Below are positions 18,009 to 26,765 of a DNA stretch of 64,000 bases, in pieces. The DNA comes from Microvirga arsenatis. GTDB taxonomy: Bacteria > Pseudomonadota > Alphaproteobacteria > Rhizobiales > Beijerinckiaceae. Each line of letters starts with the position of its first letter. Within the stretch, counting starts at the first letter, position 1. Position numbers and translations under genes: made by a program. The stretch spans positions 22,402 through 86,401 of the forward strand of contig NZ_JAAAXJ010000013.1 in assembly GCF_009910705.1 (NCBI RefSeq), in the 5' to 3' direction. Below the pieces are notes generated by a model, which was not told where the DNA came from, did no database searches, and saw nothing but the letters and a program-made list of their open reading frames with translations.

Positions 18009-18683
18009 ATGACCCGATCTTCCGACCACGCGATTGAGATTACCCCCGACATCCTGCTGAAGGCCTATGCGGCCGGCATCTTTCCCATGGCGGAGGATGC
18101 GGATGACCCGTCGCTCTTCTGGGTCGAGCCGCGCGAGCGGGGGATCATTCCCCTCGACGGCTTCCACGTCTCGAAGCGCCTGGCCCGCACCGTCCGCTCG
18201 GACGTCTTCGAGGTCCATGTGGACCGGGATTTCGACGGGGTGATCGCGGGCTGCGCCGCGCCGGCGGCGGACCGGGAGAAGACCTGGATCAGCCGGCGAA
18301 TCCGCGAGCTCTACGGCGCGCTCTTCGATGCGGGCTACTGCCACACGGTCGAGGTTTACAGGAACGCTCGCCTGGTGGGCGGGCTCTATGGCGTGCGCCT
18401 CAACGGCGCCTTCTTCGGCGAGAGCATGTTCCATGCCGAACGGGACGCCTCGAAGGTGGCCCTCGTCCACCTCGTCGCCCGCCTGCGCCGGGGCGGCTTC
18501 TCGCTCCTCGACACGCAGTTCGTGACCTCGCATCTCGCGCAGTTCGGCGCCGTCGAGGTGCCCCGGCGCACCTACAAGCAGATGCTGCGCAACGCCATGG
18601 ACCACGGCGCCGATTGGGATTGCTGGCCCCGGCACAAGATCGTCAGCGGCGAGGAGGCCCTCGCCGCCCTGGCCTCCCCGTAG
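18009..18683 (+). CDS. aat: Leucyl/phenylalanyl-tRNA--protein transferase
   Basis: 224 aa. Adds Leu or Phe from aminoacyl-tRNA to N-terminal Arg/Lys of proteins, creating N-degrons read by ClpS/ClpAP. Conserved elements: [15 protein letters not shown], the [22 protein letters not shown] block, [24 protein letters not shown] and [15 protein letters not shown]. Convergent with the DUF2155 gene; the stops are almost adjacent. The pairing aat-DUF2155 behind accBC is a conserved alphaproteobacterial neighbourhood. Confidence 0.95.
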   Translation: MTRSSDHAIEITPDILLKAYAAGIFPMAEDADDPSLFWVEPRERGIIPLDGFHVSKRLARTVRSDVFEVHVDRDFDGVIAGCAAPAADREKTWISRRIRELYGALFDAGYCHTVEVYRNARLVGGLYGVRLNGAFFGESMFHAERDASKVALVHLVARLRRGGFSLLDTQFVTSHLAQFGAVEVPRRTYKQMLRNAMDHGADWDCWPRHKIVSGEEALAALASP

Positions 18684-18685
18684 CC

Positions 18686-19300
18686 CTATCGATCCGTGTT
18701 GATGATCGGCGCGGCGGGCGGGCGGCGGGCGGGCTGCCGCGGCTGGGGGGCGGGCTGCGGCTGCAGGGGTGCCGTCTCGACCGCGGGCGGGCGCGGCGCG
18801 GTGCCTCCGGCAGGCGCCATGATGTCGCCGGGCCGGGCCGGATCGTTGGGCCCGCGGGCCGCATCCTGGATCGGCGGCGGCTCCTCCGGCACCTCCTTGG
18901 GCTCGGCGATCACCTCGGTGCCGCCTTTGCAGTCCACGAGCCAGATGTCGTAGACCGGGTGCTCCAGGCCGTGCAGGCCGGGGCTTGCCGCGAACAGCCA
19001 GCCCGAGAACACCCGCTTGCTCTTGCCGTCCGCGCCCGGCTCGTCCACCTCGATGAAGGCGGTGGTGTTGGGCGTCTCCGTGGGCGGCTTGGTGAAGCAG
19101 ACCCGCGCCGTCATCCGCAGGGCGCCGAACTGCACGGTCTCGTCCACCCCCACCTCGAACGACACGATTCGCCCGGTGATCTTGTCCAGACCCGAGAAGA
19201 CCGCCGTCGGGTTCTTGATCCGGTCCGCGTGAGCGGCCCCGATGCTGCCGACGAGAGATGCGAGCACCAGGGCAGCCCGCGTCCAACCGAAATTCATCAT
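18686..19300 (-). CDS. DUF2155 family exported protein
   Basis: 204 aa. Signal peptide about 1-25 (ending GAAHAD), then the DUF2155 core: TAVFSGLDKITGRI, QFGALRMTARVC, PTETPNTTAFIEVDE, RVFSGWLFAASPGLHGLEHPVYDIWLVDC. It has two conserved cysteines that could form a periplasmic disulfide. A Pro/Ala/Arg-rich low-complexity tail (about 130-204) follows. The function of the family is unknown; the motifs SGWMFASSPxLxxLEHPVYDxW suggest an envelope role. The start was set at MMNFGWTRAALVL because upstream codons precede an obvious signal peptide. Gene neighbour of aat as in many rhizobia. Confidence 0.85.
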   Translation of the reverse strand: MMNFGWTRAALVLASLVGSIGAAHADRIKNPTAVFSGLDKITGRIVSFEVGVDETVQFGALRMTARVCFTKPPTETPNTTAFIEVDEPGADGKSKRVFSGWLFAASPGLHGLEHPVYDIWLVDCKGGTEVIAEPKEVPEEPPPIQDAARGPNDPARPGDIMAPAGGTAPRPPAVETAPLQPQPAPQPRQPARRPPAAPIINTDR

Positions 19301-19532
19301 ACCGTTCAAGCCAAGTCCGATCTGGCGTTCCCATCCGGCCTCGCCTGGCCGGACCCTTTTCGTCCGGCACCGCGATAGCACGCGAACCATGATGGAAAAA
19401 GGGCAGCCGGGAAAGTCGGCGCAGGACCGCAGGAACAGCCCGGAAATCCAGGATCGGTCCGCTGCGCCTATGCATCCTTCCACCGTCGTGCAGAAAGCAT
19501 GAGTCCCCGCCTATCCGGGACGAAGGCGCCGT

Positions 19533-19562
19533 TTGACAGCCCTGAAATACGTTGATATCAAC
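19533..19562 (+). promoter_or_regulatory. Predicted promoter with perfect 12-bp palindromic operator
   Basis: TTGACA (19533-19538) is followed at 17 bp by TATCAA. The latter is embedded in the perfect palindrome GTTGATATCAAC (19551-19562), about 50 bp before the DUF1428 start. A symmetrical site over the -10 is the geometry of repression by a dimeric regulator. No regulator gene is adjacent, so the binder is unknown. Confidence 0.5.
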
Positions 19563-19612
19563 TCATATACGGTGCCGAACAAGCAGAAGCGGCCTGTTCG
19601 AGGCAAGGGAGA

Positions 19613-19972
19613 ATGGCGATGCCCTATGTGGATGGATTCGTGCTGGCCGTTCCGGCCGACAAGAAGGAGGTCTACCGCAAGCATGCGGCGGAGGCCGCGC
19701 CCCTGTTCAAGGAGTTCGGCGCAACCCGCATGGTCGAGTGCTGGGGCGACGACGTGCCCGACGGCAAGCTCACCGACTTCCGCCGGGCCGTGCAGGCCAA
19801 GGACAACGAGGTCGTTGTCTTCAGCTGGATCGAATATCCCTCCAAGGAAGTGCGCGACGCTGCCCAACAGAAGATCATGACCGATCCGCGCATGGAGGCG
19901 ATGGGCAAAGAGATGCCCTTCGACGGCAAGCGCATGATCTTCGGCGGTTTTGCGCCGATCCTCGACGTCTAA
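19613..19972 (+). CDS. DUF1428 family protein
   Basis: 119 aa, matching the DUF1428 pattern: start [20 protein letters not shown], then [20 protein letters not shown], the [12 protein letters not shown] segment and an ending [13 protein letters not shown]. These are ferredoxin-fold dimeric alpha-beta barrel-like proteins without known activity, commonly encoded with VOC or SRPBCC proteins under ArsR- or HxlR-type control. GGGAG precedes the ATG. The downstream VOC gene starts 11 bp after its stop, so the two form an operon. Confidence 0.85.
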   Translation: MAMPYVDGFVLAVPADKKEVYRKHAAEAAPLFKEFGATRMVECWGDDVPDGKLTDFRRAVQAKDNEVVVFSWIEYPSKEVRDAAQQKIMTDPRMEAMGKEMPFDGKRMIFGGFAPILDV

Positions 19973-19983
19973 GGAGTATTGCA

Positions 19984-20760
19984 ATGGCCAATCGACACGG
20001 CGACTTCATCTGGTACGAGCTTCTGACGAACGATGCGGATGCGGCCGCGCGCTTCTACGGCGCAGTCATCGGCTGGCAGGGCCGAGCGGCGGAAGGCTCC
20101 GATCGGGGCTACCGGATCTTCGGCATCGGCGGCACGGATGTGGGCGGGTTCATGCCGCTTCCGGACGGCGCCGAGCGTGCGGGCATGCGCCCGACATGGC
20201 TCGGCTACATCGCGGTCGAGAATGTCGACGCAGCCGCCGCGGACATCGTGCGGGACGGCGGCGTTCAGCACATGCCGCCCACCGACATCCCCGGCGTCGG
20301 GCGTTTCGCCATGCTGACGGACCCGCAGGGGGTGATGTTCTACATCATGCGCGGCGCAATCGACGGAACGAGCACGTCGTTCGACCAGAGCAAGGTCGGC
20401 CACTGCAACTGGAACGAGCTCGCCACCACCGATCCGCAGGCCGCCCTCGCCTTCTACAGGGCACGTTTCGGCTGGGAGAAGGGCGACGCCATGCCCATGG
20501 GCGAGATGGGCGATTACCAGTTCATCGATCATGGCGGCCGGACCATCGGCGCCGTGATGAAGCGCACGCCGGATGGGCCGCCGCCTGCGTGGACCTTCTA
20601 TTTCGGCGTCGAAAACATCGATACCGCGGCGCAGGCCGTGTCCGGCCATGGCGGCACGATCCATTACGGTCCGGCCGAAGTGCCGGGCGGGGTTTTCATC
20701 ATCGTCGCCAGCGATCCGCAGGGGGCGATCTTCGGCCTCGTGGGGCCGCGCAAGGCCTGA
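19984..20760 (+). CDS. Two-domain VOC (glyoxalase/bleomycin-resistance-fold) protein
   Basis: 258 aa composed of two homologous VOC modules (about 1-125 and 130-258). Each begins with a WxEL..D...A..FY motif (FIWYELLTNDADAAARFY; NWNELATTDPQAALAFYRA) and ends with ..DPQGxxFxxx. This family is often called a hydroxylase-like or CFP30B-like VOC protein. The metal-binding residues and substrate are undetermined. ATG 19984 has AAGGAG upstream. Operon with the DUF1428 gene. Confidence 0.85.
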   Translation: MANRHGDFIWYELLTNDADAAARFYGAVIGWQGRAAEGSDRGYRIFGIGGTDVGGFMPLPDGAERAGMRPTWLGYIAVENVDAAAADIVRDGGVQHMPPTDIPGVGRFAMLTDPQGVMFYIMRGAIDGTSTSFDQSKVGHCNWNELATTDPQAALAFYRARFGWEKGDAMPMGEMGDYQFIDHGGRTIGAVMKRTPDGPPPAWTFYFGVENIDTAAQAVSGHGGTIHYGPAEVPGGVFIIVASDPQGAIFGLVGPRKA

Positions 20761-20822
20761 AGACAGTGAAGCATCAGGCCGCTAAGCTCCCCCGGACCAT
20801 CGTCTGAGGGAGCAAGCCTGCC

Positions 20823-21440
20823 ATGAACGAAGCCCGGGCCATCGGTGATGCGGCTCGCCACCGGCTGGGGTTCCTGTCCCTGGCGGACACCCTTGCCCTC
20901 GCCCGCCGCGGGATCCTCATGCCCGATCCCGACACGGTCCTGATCTCGGCGGATGTGCAGGTCGGGGACGGAGCCGTGCTCTGGCCCGGGCTCATCCTTC
21001 AGGCCTCTGTCGGCGGGAGCATCGCCGTGGGGCATGGCACGAACCTCTTTCCGGGAACGCGGATCGTCGCCTCGGGCGGGACGGTGACGATCGGTGCGGA
21101 GGCCGAGATCGGCGAGGAAGGCGGCTTCACCGTCAAGGCCGGTGCGGGCGATCGCATCGCGATCGGCGACGGCGCCCGCCTGCTCGGCGGAGGCTCTCTC
21201 GCCCTGTCCAATCGAATCGGCCGCGGCGCCCAGATCCTGGGCCCGATCCGCTGCCGGAACTGTACTCTCGGCGATGGCGGCACGCACCGGCATCCGGAGC
21301 CTGACGAGCGCGGCGGGGTGCTGAAGGGCTCGGGCGTCGCGCAGGGAATCGCGGTTCCCCAGGGCCATGTGATCCAGGCCTTCGGCCTCTTCGCCGAGGC
21401 GGACATTCGGCGGCAATCCTATTTCCATCCCAAGGCCTGA
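20823..21440 (+). CDS. Left-handed beta-helix (hexapeptide-repeat-like) protein
   Basis: 205 aa. The middle (about 38-165) shows repeating V/I-x-x-D/G-A-x-V/L units such as TVLISADVQVGDGAVLWPGL and VTIGAEAEIGEEGGFTV, the spacing of LbH acyltransferase-like folds. The N-terminal piece LGFLSLADTLALARRGI resembles linkers seen before sugar-phosphate hexapeptide domains. A RCRNCTLGDGGTHRHPEPDERGG segment has two close cysteines and a His. The protein may be an orphan GlmU-C-terminal-like or sugar acyltransferase-related protein; activity is not inferable. Confidence 0.6.
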   Translation: MNEARAIGDAARHRLGFLSLADTLALARRGILMPDPDTVLISADVQVGDGAVLWPGLILQASVGGSIAVGHGTNLFPGTRIVASGGTVTIGAEAEIGEEGGFTVKAGAGDRIAIGDGARLLGGGSLALSNRIGRGAQILGPIRCRNCTLGDGGTHRHPEPDERGGVLKGSGVAQGIAVPQGHVIQAFGLFAEADIRRQSYFHPKA

Positions 21441-21508
21441 GCGGAAACAAGCCGCTTGCCATCCCCGGCCCTATGGGTGCCGGAGATGACGCAAATCGCA
21501 GCCAGCCT

Positions 21509-21736
21509 TCAGGACCAGTCCTGCTCCAGCGGGTTGGGAGCGGGCTCCCTCATCGGATCCCCCTCCTTCGCGCGCTTCTCGAAATGCGCCGTGGAGCAGG
21601 CGTGCGAACAGAGAAGCCCCCGGTCCGACCAATAGGCCGGCCCGTTCTCGACTTGGCCGTAATGATAGCCGAAGTCCGGGTGGCCGTAGGGCAGCCCGCA
21701 CTCGATGCAGGCGCGGGGTTGGGTCCTTTTCAGCAT
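21509..21736 (-). CDS. Small Cys-rich (zinc-ribbon-like) hypothetical protein
   Basis: 75 aa. Two cysteine pairs, CIEC (10-13) and CSHAC (43-47), are spaced as in treble-clef or zinc-ribbon mini-proteins. Aromatic residues lie between them (YGHPDFGYHYGQ). No signal peptide or membrane segment. It is encoded just downstream of the NDUFA12 gene on the same strand (28 bp gap), so probably cotranscribed. Whether it has anything to do with complex I is speculation. I do not recognise a named family. Confidence 0.65.
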   Translation of the reverse strand: MLKRTQPRACIECGLPYGHPDFGYHYGQVENGPAYWSDRGLLCSHACSTAHFEKRAKEGDPMREPAPNPLEQDWS

Positions 21737-21763
21737 CGGGGGTCTACGAGGCCCTCAGCGGCC

Positions 21764-22177
21764 TCACTCCCCCGGCGTCCACGGCACGTAGTCGCCGGTG
21801 GCGGCGGGGCGCTGGCCGGTGGAGAGGTGAGACCCCTGCGGGCGATAGGCCTGAGTCGTGCCGGTCATGTTCGGCACATAGGGCTTCTCCCACGGGCGCG
21901 GCTGGTAGGCTTCCTCGCTCGGGGGCACGTCGCCGTTGTGGCACAGCCAGGCGCGCCAGCCGGGCGGCACCTTCGAGGCGTCGGCCTCGCCGTTGTAGAT
22001 CACCCAGCGGCGCTCGGCGCCCACGTTGGAATCGATCGCCTCGGCCTGGACATGACGGTAGTAGCGGTTGCCGAACTCGTCCGTGCCCACGAACTGCCCC
22101 TTGCGCCAGGTGAAGAAGCGCGTGCCGAGGGTCTGACCGTTCCACCAGGTGAAGAACTGGACCAAATAATCTTTCAT
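21764..22177 (-). CDS. NDUFA12-family subunit of NADH:ubiquinone oxidoreductase (complex I, B17.2-like)
   Basis: 137 aa. Family features: an N-terminal FFTWWNGQTLGTRFFTWRKG, then VGTDEFGNRYYRH, the RRWVIYNGEADASKVPPGWRAWL block, and the PRPWEKPYVPNMTGT tail. NDUFA12 is an accessory subunit at the matrix/peripheral arm of mitochondrial complex I, and its alphaproteobacterial homologue binds the same enzyme. Start fixed at 22177 (MKDYLVQF); longer starts give an unrelated prefix. The gene stands apart from a nuo operon, as usual in these bacteria. Confidence 0.92.
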   Translation of the reverse strand: MKDYLVQFFTWWNGQTLGTRFFTWRKGQFVGTDEFGNRYYRHVQAEAIDSNVGAERRWVIYNGEADASKVPPGWRAWLCHNGDVPPSEEAYQPRPWEKPYVPNMTGTTQAYRPQGSHLSTGQRPAATGDYVPWTPGE

Positions 22178-22516
22178 GCTGCTGCCGCCGGAGGGGTTCG
22201 TGAAGTTGCGCGGAATATGGCCGCTGAGTTCTGTGAAGTCCAGCCTTCCGAGTCGCGAAAAGCCTTGGGTGATTCTCCGATTCACCCCTCCCCCGGCGGC
22301 GCCGGCGAAATCTCCCGCATTCGGGCCATTTCGGGTCTGAACGGAGGCTCGACCGGCCCTCTGAAGCCCTCACCTGGGATCGATGCGCCGGCACAACATT
22401 CACCCGCCGTTAAGCATGACTCCAGGTGGGGCCCTGAGCCGGCGAAGCTTGGCCATTGAAAAATCCGCAGATGGATTCTCGGAGGAGTCTCCGAGGCTTA
22501 GCCGGGGGGTCGATTG

Positions 22517-22525
22517 TTATCCACA
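22517..22525 (+). promoter_or_regulatory. Consensus DnaA box upstream of nrdJ
   Basis: TTATCCACA, a perfect match to the strongest DnaA-binding 9-mer, lies 23 bp before the NrdR-like boxes and about 350 bp before nrdJ. DnaA controls the nrdAB promoter in E. coli, so a site here fits replication-linked control of dNTP supply. The role in this organism is inferred. Confidence 0.6.
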
Positions 22526-22539
22526 ATTCTCACAGCTAC

Positions 22540-22587
22540 ACACAATATGTAGTTCGGAACCCTTCAGGCTGACACAAGTTCTTGACG
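22540..22587 (+). promoter_or_regulatory. Tandem NrdR boxes at the nrdJ promoter
   Basis: Box 1 ACACAATATGTAGTTC (22540-22555) matches 13 of 16 positions of the NrdR consensus acaCwAtATaTwGtgt. Box 2 ACACAAGTTCTTGACG (22572-22587) is weaker (about 10 of 16). Their start-to-start distance is 32 bp, the spacing required for cooperative NrdR binding. Box 2 overlaps a TTGACG hexamer (22582-22587) that could be a -35, followed after 17 bp by a poor -10-like CTAGCT. NrdR represses ribonucleotide reductase genes when dATP is high. Confidence 0.7.
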
Positions 22588-22869
22588 TGAGGCTCGCAAC
22601 ACGACTAGCTTGCCGGGGTACCGACCAGAGACCGGCGGCCGACCTGAAAGGGCCGGTTGAACCCTCCCCAGAGTAAGCGTCAGAGCCCGCGGCAATGCTG
22701 TTGCCGCGCGACCTGTGGCGCCCGGAGGAGGCCGTAACTCAGGCGTGTTGCGTGTGGCGGTCCGACAAGAACGGACCGTTGGGGCGTCGAACAATAATGT
22801 GGGCTGATGAGCTGCGGGGCAAATCGCGGCCACGGGGACGTTTTGTCTCCCGAAAATGGGAAAACGACT
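22588..22869 (+). other. Long structured nrdJ leader
   Basis: About 280 nt between the predicted promoter and the nrdJ ATG. Two strong hairpins are present: CGCGGCAA-TGCTG-TTGCCGCG (22688-22708) and CGGTCCG-ACAAGAA-CGGACCG (22758-22778). A weaker GTTTT...GAAAAC pairing lies close to the start codon. A segment CGACCAGAGACCGGCG resembles the B12-box of cobalamin riboswitches, yet the GCCACTG core is absent. A regulatory leader is plausible for a B12-dependent enzyme but no known riboswitch consensus fits. The preceding 22178-22516 has no gene, only a CTCGGAG-GAGT-CTCCGAG hairpin (22478-22495). Confidence 0.45.
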
Positions 22870-25800
22870 ATGCGGATCGAGCGGCGTTATACGAAGTCTG
22901 GGCAATCGCCTTATTCCTCCCTCGCCTTCCGGCTCGCCACGAGCGAGATCCGCAATCCGGACGGCTCGGTGGTCTTCAAGCTGGAGAACATCGAGGTGCC
23001 GGAGACCTGGAGCCAGGTGGCCTCCGACGTTCTGGCCCAGAAGTACTTCCGCAAGGCCGGCGTGCCCGCCCGCCTGAAGAAGGTGGAGGAGAACGACGTC
23101 CCGTCCTGGCTGTGGCGCTCCGTGCCCGACGAGGCCGAGCTGGCCAAGCTGCCTGAGGATCAGCGCTTCGGCTCCGAGATTTCCTCCAAGCAGGTCTTCG
23201 ACCGGCTCGCCGGCTGCTGGACCTATTGGGGCTGGAAGGGCGGCTACTTCTCCTCCGAGGAGGACGCCCAGGCCTTCTACGACGAGCTGCGCTACATGCT
23301 CGCCAACCAGATGGTGGCGCCCAACTCCCCGCAATGGTTCAACACCGGCCTGCACTGGGCCTACGGCATCGACGGCCCCGGCCAGGGCCACTATTACGTG
23401 GACTACAAGACCGGCAAGCTGACCAAGTCCAAGTCGGCCTACGAGCACCCGCAGCCCCATGCCTGCTTCATCCAGGGCGTCGAGGACGACCTGGTGAACG
23501 AGGGCGGCATCATGGACCTGTGGGTCCGCGAGGCGCGCCTGTTCAAGTACGGCTCCGGCACCGGCTCCAACTTCTCCAAGCTGCGCGGCGAGGGCGAGAA
23601 GCTCTCCGGCGGCGGCCGCTCGTCCGGCCTCATGAGCTTCCTCAAGATCGGCGACCGGGCCGCCGGCGCGATCAAGTCGGGCGGCACCACCCGCCGCGCC
23701 GCCAAGATGGTGGTGGTCGACGTCGATCACCCGGACATCGAGGCCTATATCGACTGGAAGGTGAAGGAGGAGCAGAAGGTCGCCGCCCTCGTCACCGGCT
23801 CCAAGCTCGCCGCCAAGCACCTCAAGGCGATCATGAAGGCCTGCGTGAACTGCGAGGCCGAGGGCGATGCCTGCTTCGATCCGGAGAAGAACCCGGCCCT
23901 GAAGAAGGAGATCAAGCTCGCCCGCCGGGTCCAGATCCCGGACAACTACATCAAGCGCGTCATCCAGTTCGCGCGTCAGGGCTACACGGAGATCGACTTC
24001 CCGGTCTACGACACCGACTGGGATTCGGAGGCCTACCTCACCGTCTCCGGCCAGAACTCCAACAACTCCGTCTCGCTCACCGACGACTTCCTGCGCGCGG
24101 TGGAGAACGACGCCGACTGGCACCTCACCGCCCGCAAGGACGGCAAGGTGGTGAAGACCCTCAAGGCCCGCGACCTGTGGGAGCAGATCGGCTACGCCGC
24201 CTGGGCCTCCGCCGATCCGGGGCTGCACTTCAACACCACCATGAACGACTGGCACACCAGCCCTGCCGGTGGCCGCATCCGGGCGTCGAATCCCTGCTCG
24301 GAATACATGTTCCTGGACGACACGGCCTGCAACCTGGCCTCGGCCAACCTGCTGCAGTTCTACGACCGCCAGACCAAGGCCTTCGACGCGGATTCCTTCG
24401 AGCATGCCTGCCGCCTCTGGACGGTGGTGCTCGAGATCTCCGTGATGATGGCGCAGTTCCCGTCCAGGGAGATCGCGCAGCTCTCCTACGAGTACCGCAC
24501 GCTGGGCCTCGGCTTCGCGAACATCGGCGGCCTGCTCATGACCATGGGCCTTCCTTATGATTCGGCGGAAGGCCGCTCGCTCTGCGGCGCGATCACGGCG
24601 ATCATGACCGGCGTGTCCTATGCCACCTCCGCCGAGATGGCGGGCGAGCTCGGGCCCTTCCCGAACTACAAGGCCAACGCCAAGCACATGCTGCGCGTGA
24701 TCCGCAACCATCGCCGCGCGGCGCATGGCGAGGCTCAGGGCTACGAGGGCCTCTCGGTCAACCCGGTCCCGCTCGATCACGCCTCCTGCCCCGACGCCAA
24801 CCTGATCGCCCATGCCAAGCGCGCCTGGGACCAGGCCCTCGAGCTCGGCGAGAAGAACGGCTACCGCAACGCGCAGGCCACCGTGATCGCGCCCACCGGC
24901 ACGATCGGCCTCGTGATGGATTGCGACACCACCGGCATCGAGCCCGACTTCGCCCTGGTGAAGTTCAAGAAGCTCGCCGGCGGCGGCTACTTCAAGATCA
25001 TCAACCGGGCCGTGCCCGATGCCCTGCGCGCGCTCGGCTACCGCGAATCCGAGATCGCCGAGATCGAGGCCTATGCGGTCGGCCACGGCTCCATGAAGCA
25101 GGCCCCCGCCATCAATCCCGGCTCCCTGCGCGCCAAGGGTTTTTCGGACGACAAGATCGACGCGGTGGAAAAGGGCCTGAAATCGGCCTTCGACATCAAG
25201 TTCGTCTTCAACCGCTGGACGCTCGGCGAGGATTTTCTGACCGGCACGCTGAAGGTGCCGGCGGACAGGCTCAACGACCCGTCCTTCGACCTGCTCTCCT
25301 TCCTCGGCTTCTCGAAGGCCGAGATCGAGGCCGCGAACATCCACATCTGCGGTGCGATGACCTTGGAGGGCGCGCCGCACCTGAAGAAGGAGCACTACCC
25401 GGTCTTCGACTGCGCCAACCCCTGCGGCAAGATCGGCAAGCGCTACCTCTCGGTGGAGAGCCACATCCGCATGATGGCGGCGGCGCAGCCCTTCATCTCG
25501 GGCGCGATCTCCAAGACCATCAACATGCCCAACGACGCCACCGTCGAGGATTGCAAGAACGCCTACATGCTGTCCTGGAAGCTGGCGCTGAAGGCCAACG
25601 CCCTCTACCGCGACGGCTCCAAGCTCTCGCAGCCGCTGAACTCCGCCCTCATCGCCGATGAGGAGGACGATGCGGAGGAGGCCGTGGAGGCGCTGAGCCA
25701 GCTCCCCGCCGCCGCCAAGGCCGCGCATGTGTCGGAAAAGATCGTCGAGAAGGTGATCGAGCGCGTGGTCGCCATCCGCGACCGCGAGAAGATGCCCGAC

Positions 25801-26565
25801 CGCCGCAAGGGCTACACCCAGAAGGCTGTGGTCGGCGGCCACAAGGTGTACCTGCGCACCGGCGAATACGACGACGGACGCCTCGGCGAGATCTTCATCG
25901 ACATGCACAAGGAAGGCGCCGCCTTCCGGGCCATGATGAACAACTTCGCCATCGCGATCTCGCTGGGCCTGCAATACGGCGTGCCGCTGGAGGAATACGT
26001 GGAGGCCTTCACCTTCACGCGCTTCGAGCCCGCCGGCTTCGTCCAGGGCAACGAGCGCATCAAGTCCGCCACCTCGATCCTCGACTACGTGTTCCGCGAG
26101 CTCGCCGTGTCCTATCTCGGCCGCAACGACCTCGCCCACGTGGACCCGTCGGAAGTGGGCCCCACCACCATCGGCAAGGGCGAGGACCAGTCGAAGGCGC
26201 CGGAGCCCGCCCCCGCCGCGGCGATCGTCTCCCGCGGCTTCGTGCGCGGCAATTCCGACCGCCTCATGCTCATCCCCGGCGGTGCCAGCGGCACAGGCGT
26301 GACTCAGCGGACGACCGGCATGACGGTCGGCGCGAACGCCCTCAAGGGCGAGCTTGCCTCACCTGCGGTGCAGGAGAAGCCGGTCGGCGAAGCCGAGATG
26401 TCCAAGCTCGCCTTCACGGCCCCCTCCGTCGCCGACCGGCGCGCCGAGGCCAAGATGAAGGGCTATGTCGGCGAAGCCTGCCCCGAATGCGCCAACTTCA
26501 CCCTGGTGCGGAACGGGACGTGCTTGAAGTGCGATACCTGCGGCAGCACGACGGGGTGCTCGTAA
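22870..26565 (+). CDS. nrdJ: Vitamin B12-dependent ribonucleotide reductase, class II (NrdJ)
   Basis: 1231 aa. Oxygen-indifferent enzyme reducing ribonucleotides with adenosylcobalamin. N-terminal [15 protein letters not shown] and [20 protein letters not shown] are the usual rhizobial NrdJ start, so ATG 22870 was chosen over an upstream in-frame ATG. Core signatures: [63 protein letters not shown] and the [15 protein letters not shown] loop. The C-terminus carries a Cys-rich redox tail [13 protein letters not shown]...[14 protein letters not shown]. Monocistronic; preceded by DnaA/NrdR-type sites and followed by a strong terminator. Confidence 0.96.
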   Translation: MRIERRYTKSGQSPYSSLAFRLATSEIRNPDGSVVFKLENIEVPETWSQVASDVLAQKYFRKAGVPARLKKVEENDVPSWLWRSVPDEAELAKLPEDQRFGSEISSKQVFDRLAGCWTYWGWKGGYFSSEEDAQAFYDELRYMLANQMVAPNSPQWFNTGLHWAYGIDGPGQGHYYVDYKTGKLTKSKSAYEHPQPHACFIQGVEDDLVNEGGIMDLWVREARLFKYGSGTGSNFSKLRGEGEKLSGGGRSSGLMSFLKIGDRAAGAIKSGGTTRRAAKMVVVDVDHPDIEAYIDWKVKEEQKVAALVTGSKLAAKHLKAIMKACVNCEAEGDACFDPEKNPALKKEIKLARRVQIPDNYIKRVIQFARQGYTEIDFPVYDTDWDSEAYLTVSGQNSNNSVSLTDDFLRAVENDADWHLTARKDGKVVKTLKARDLWEQIGYAAWASADPGLHFNTTMNDWHTSPAGGRIRASNPCSEYMFLDDTACNLASANLLQFYDRQTKAFDADSFEHACRLWTVVLEISVMMAQFPSREIAQLSYEYRTLGLGFANIGGLLMTMGLPYDSAEGRSLCGAITAIMTGVSYATSAEMAGELGPFPNYKANAKHMLRVIRNHRRAAHGEAQGYEGLSVNPVPLDHASCPDANLIAHAKRAWDQALELGEKNGYRNAQATVIAPTGTIGLVMDCDTTGIEPDFALVKFKKLAGGGYFKIINRAVPDALRALGYRESEIAEIEAYAVGHGSMKQAPAINPGSLRAKGFSDDKIDAVEKGLKSAFDIKFVFNRWTLGEDFLTGTLKVPADRLNDPSFDLLSFLGFSKAEIEAANIHICGAMTLEGAPHLKKEHYPVFDCANPCGKIGKRYLSVESHIRMMAAAQPFISGAISKTINMPNDATVEDCKNAYMLSWKLALKANALYRDGSKLSQPLNSALIADEEDDAEEAVEALSQLPAAAKAAHVSEKIVEKVIERVVAIRDREKMPDRRKGYTQKAVVGGHKVYLRTGEYDDGRLGEIFIDMHKEGAAFRAMMNNFAIAISLGLQYGVPLEEYVEAFTFTRFEPAGFVQGNERIKSATSILDYVFRELAVSYLGRNDLAHVDPSEVGPTTIGKGEDQSKAPEPAPAAAIVSRGFVRGNSDRLMLIPGGASGTGVTQRTTGMTVGANALKGELASPAVQEKPVGEAEMSKLAFTAPSVADRRAEAKMKGYVGEACPECANFTLVRNGTCLKCDTCGSTTGCS

Positions 26566-26629
26566 GAACTTAGTGCGGGTTCCAGCGTGGAACCGGTAAG
26601 GCTAAGTTCATCTAGTCATATCAACAATC

Positions 26630-26658
26630 AGAGCGTCCCCTAGGGGACGCTCTTTTTA
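26630..26658 (+). terminator. Intrinsic terminator of nrdJ
   Basis: AGAGCGTCCCC and GGGGACGCTCT form an 11-bp perfect stem flanking TA, followed by TTTTT. A second small palindrome (GGTTCCA-GCG-TGGAACC, 26578-26594) precedes it. The strong stop insulates the downstream accessory gene from nrdJ transcription. Confidence 0.9.
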
Positions 26659-26708
26659 CATCGAAAACTGTAAAACTATCTCTTGAAGCACACCACATCC
26701 TATGGCTG

Positions 26709-26714
26709 TATAAT
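26709..26714 (+). promoter_or_regulatory. Perfect TATAAT -10 element before the HEPN/NB-ARC gene
   Basis: TATAAT in an AT-rich context about 50 bp before the ATG at 26766. No convincing -35 stands at 16-18 bp; the nearest TTGAAG is 20 bp upstream. A GAGG ribosome site lies 6 bases before the ATG. The AT-rich, consensus-like -10 contrasts with the GC-rich host promoters and suits an acquired gene. Confidence 0.5.
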
Positions 26715-26765
26715 ACAACCAAGGCAAATTCTAACAGTTGACTATTACGGCGCACGAGGCAGAAA

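Noticed and set aside
22600..22660. Cobalamin riboswitch before nrdJ, suggested by a B12-box-like CGACCAGAGACCGGCG
   Set aside because: The GCCACTG core and surrounding helices are missing, and the predicted transcription start leaves no room for the 5' part.
22805..22865. Hammerhead ribozyme suggested by CTGATGAG followed by CGAAA
   Set aside because: The bases between do not form stem II next to the core and no matching stem III/I with a cleavage triplet was found.
22564..26139. 1191-codon open frame antisense to nrdJ
   Set aside because: Frame-shifted mirror of a GC-rich gene; composition dominated by Gly/Val/Leu/His/Arg with no domain, while the sense strand is a complete NrdJ.
26566..26765. 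Attachment site or direct repeats bordering the HEPN/NB-ARC cassette
   Set aside because: No repeat shared with 29622-29680, no tRNA and no integrase could be seen; the insertion mechanism stays unknown.
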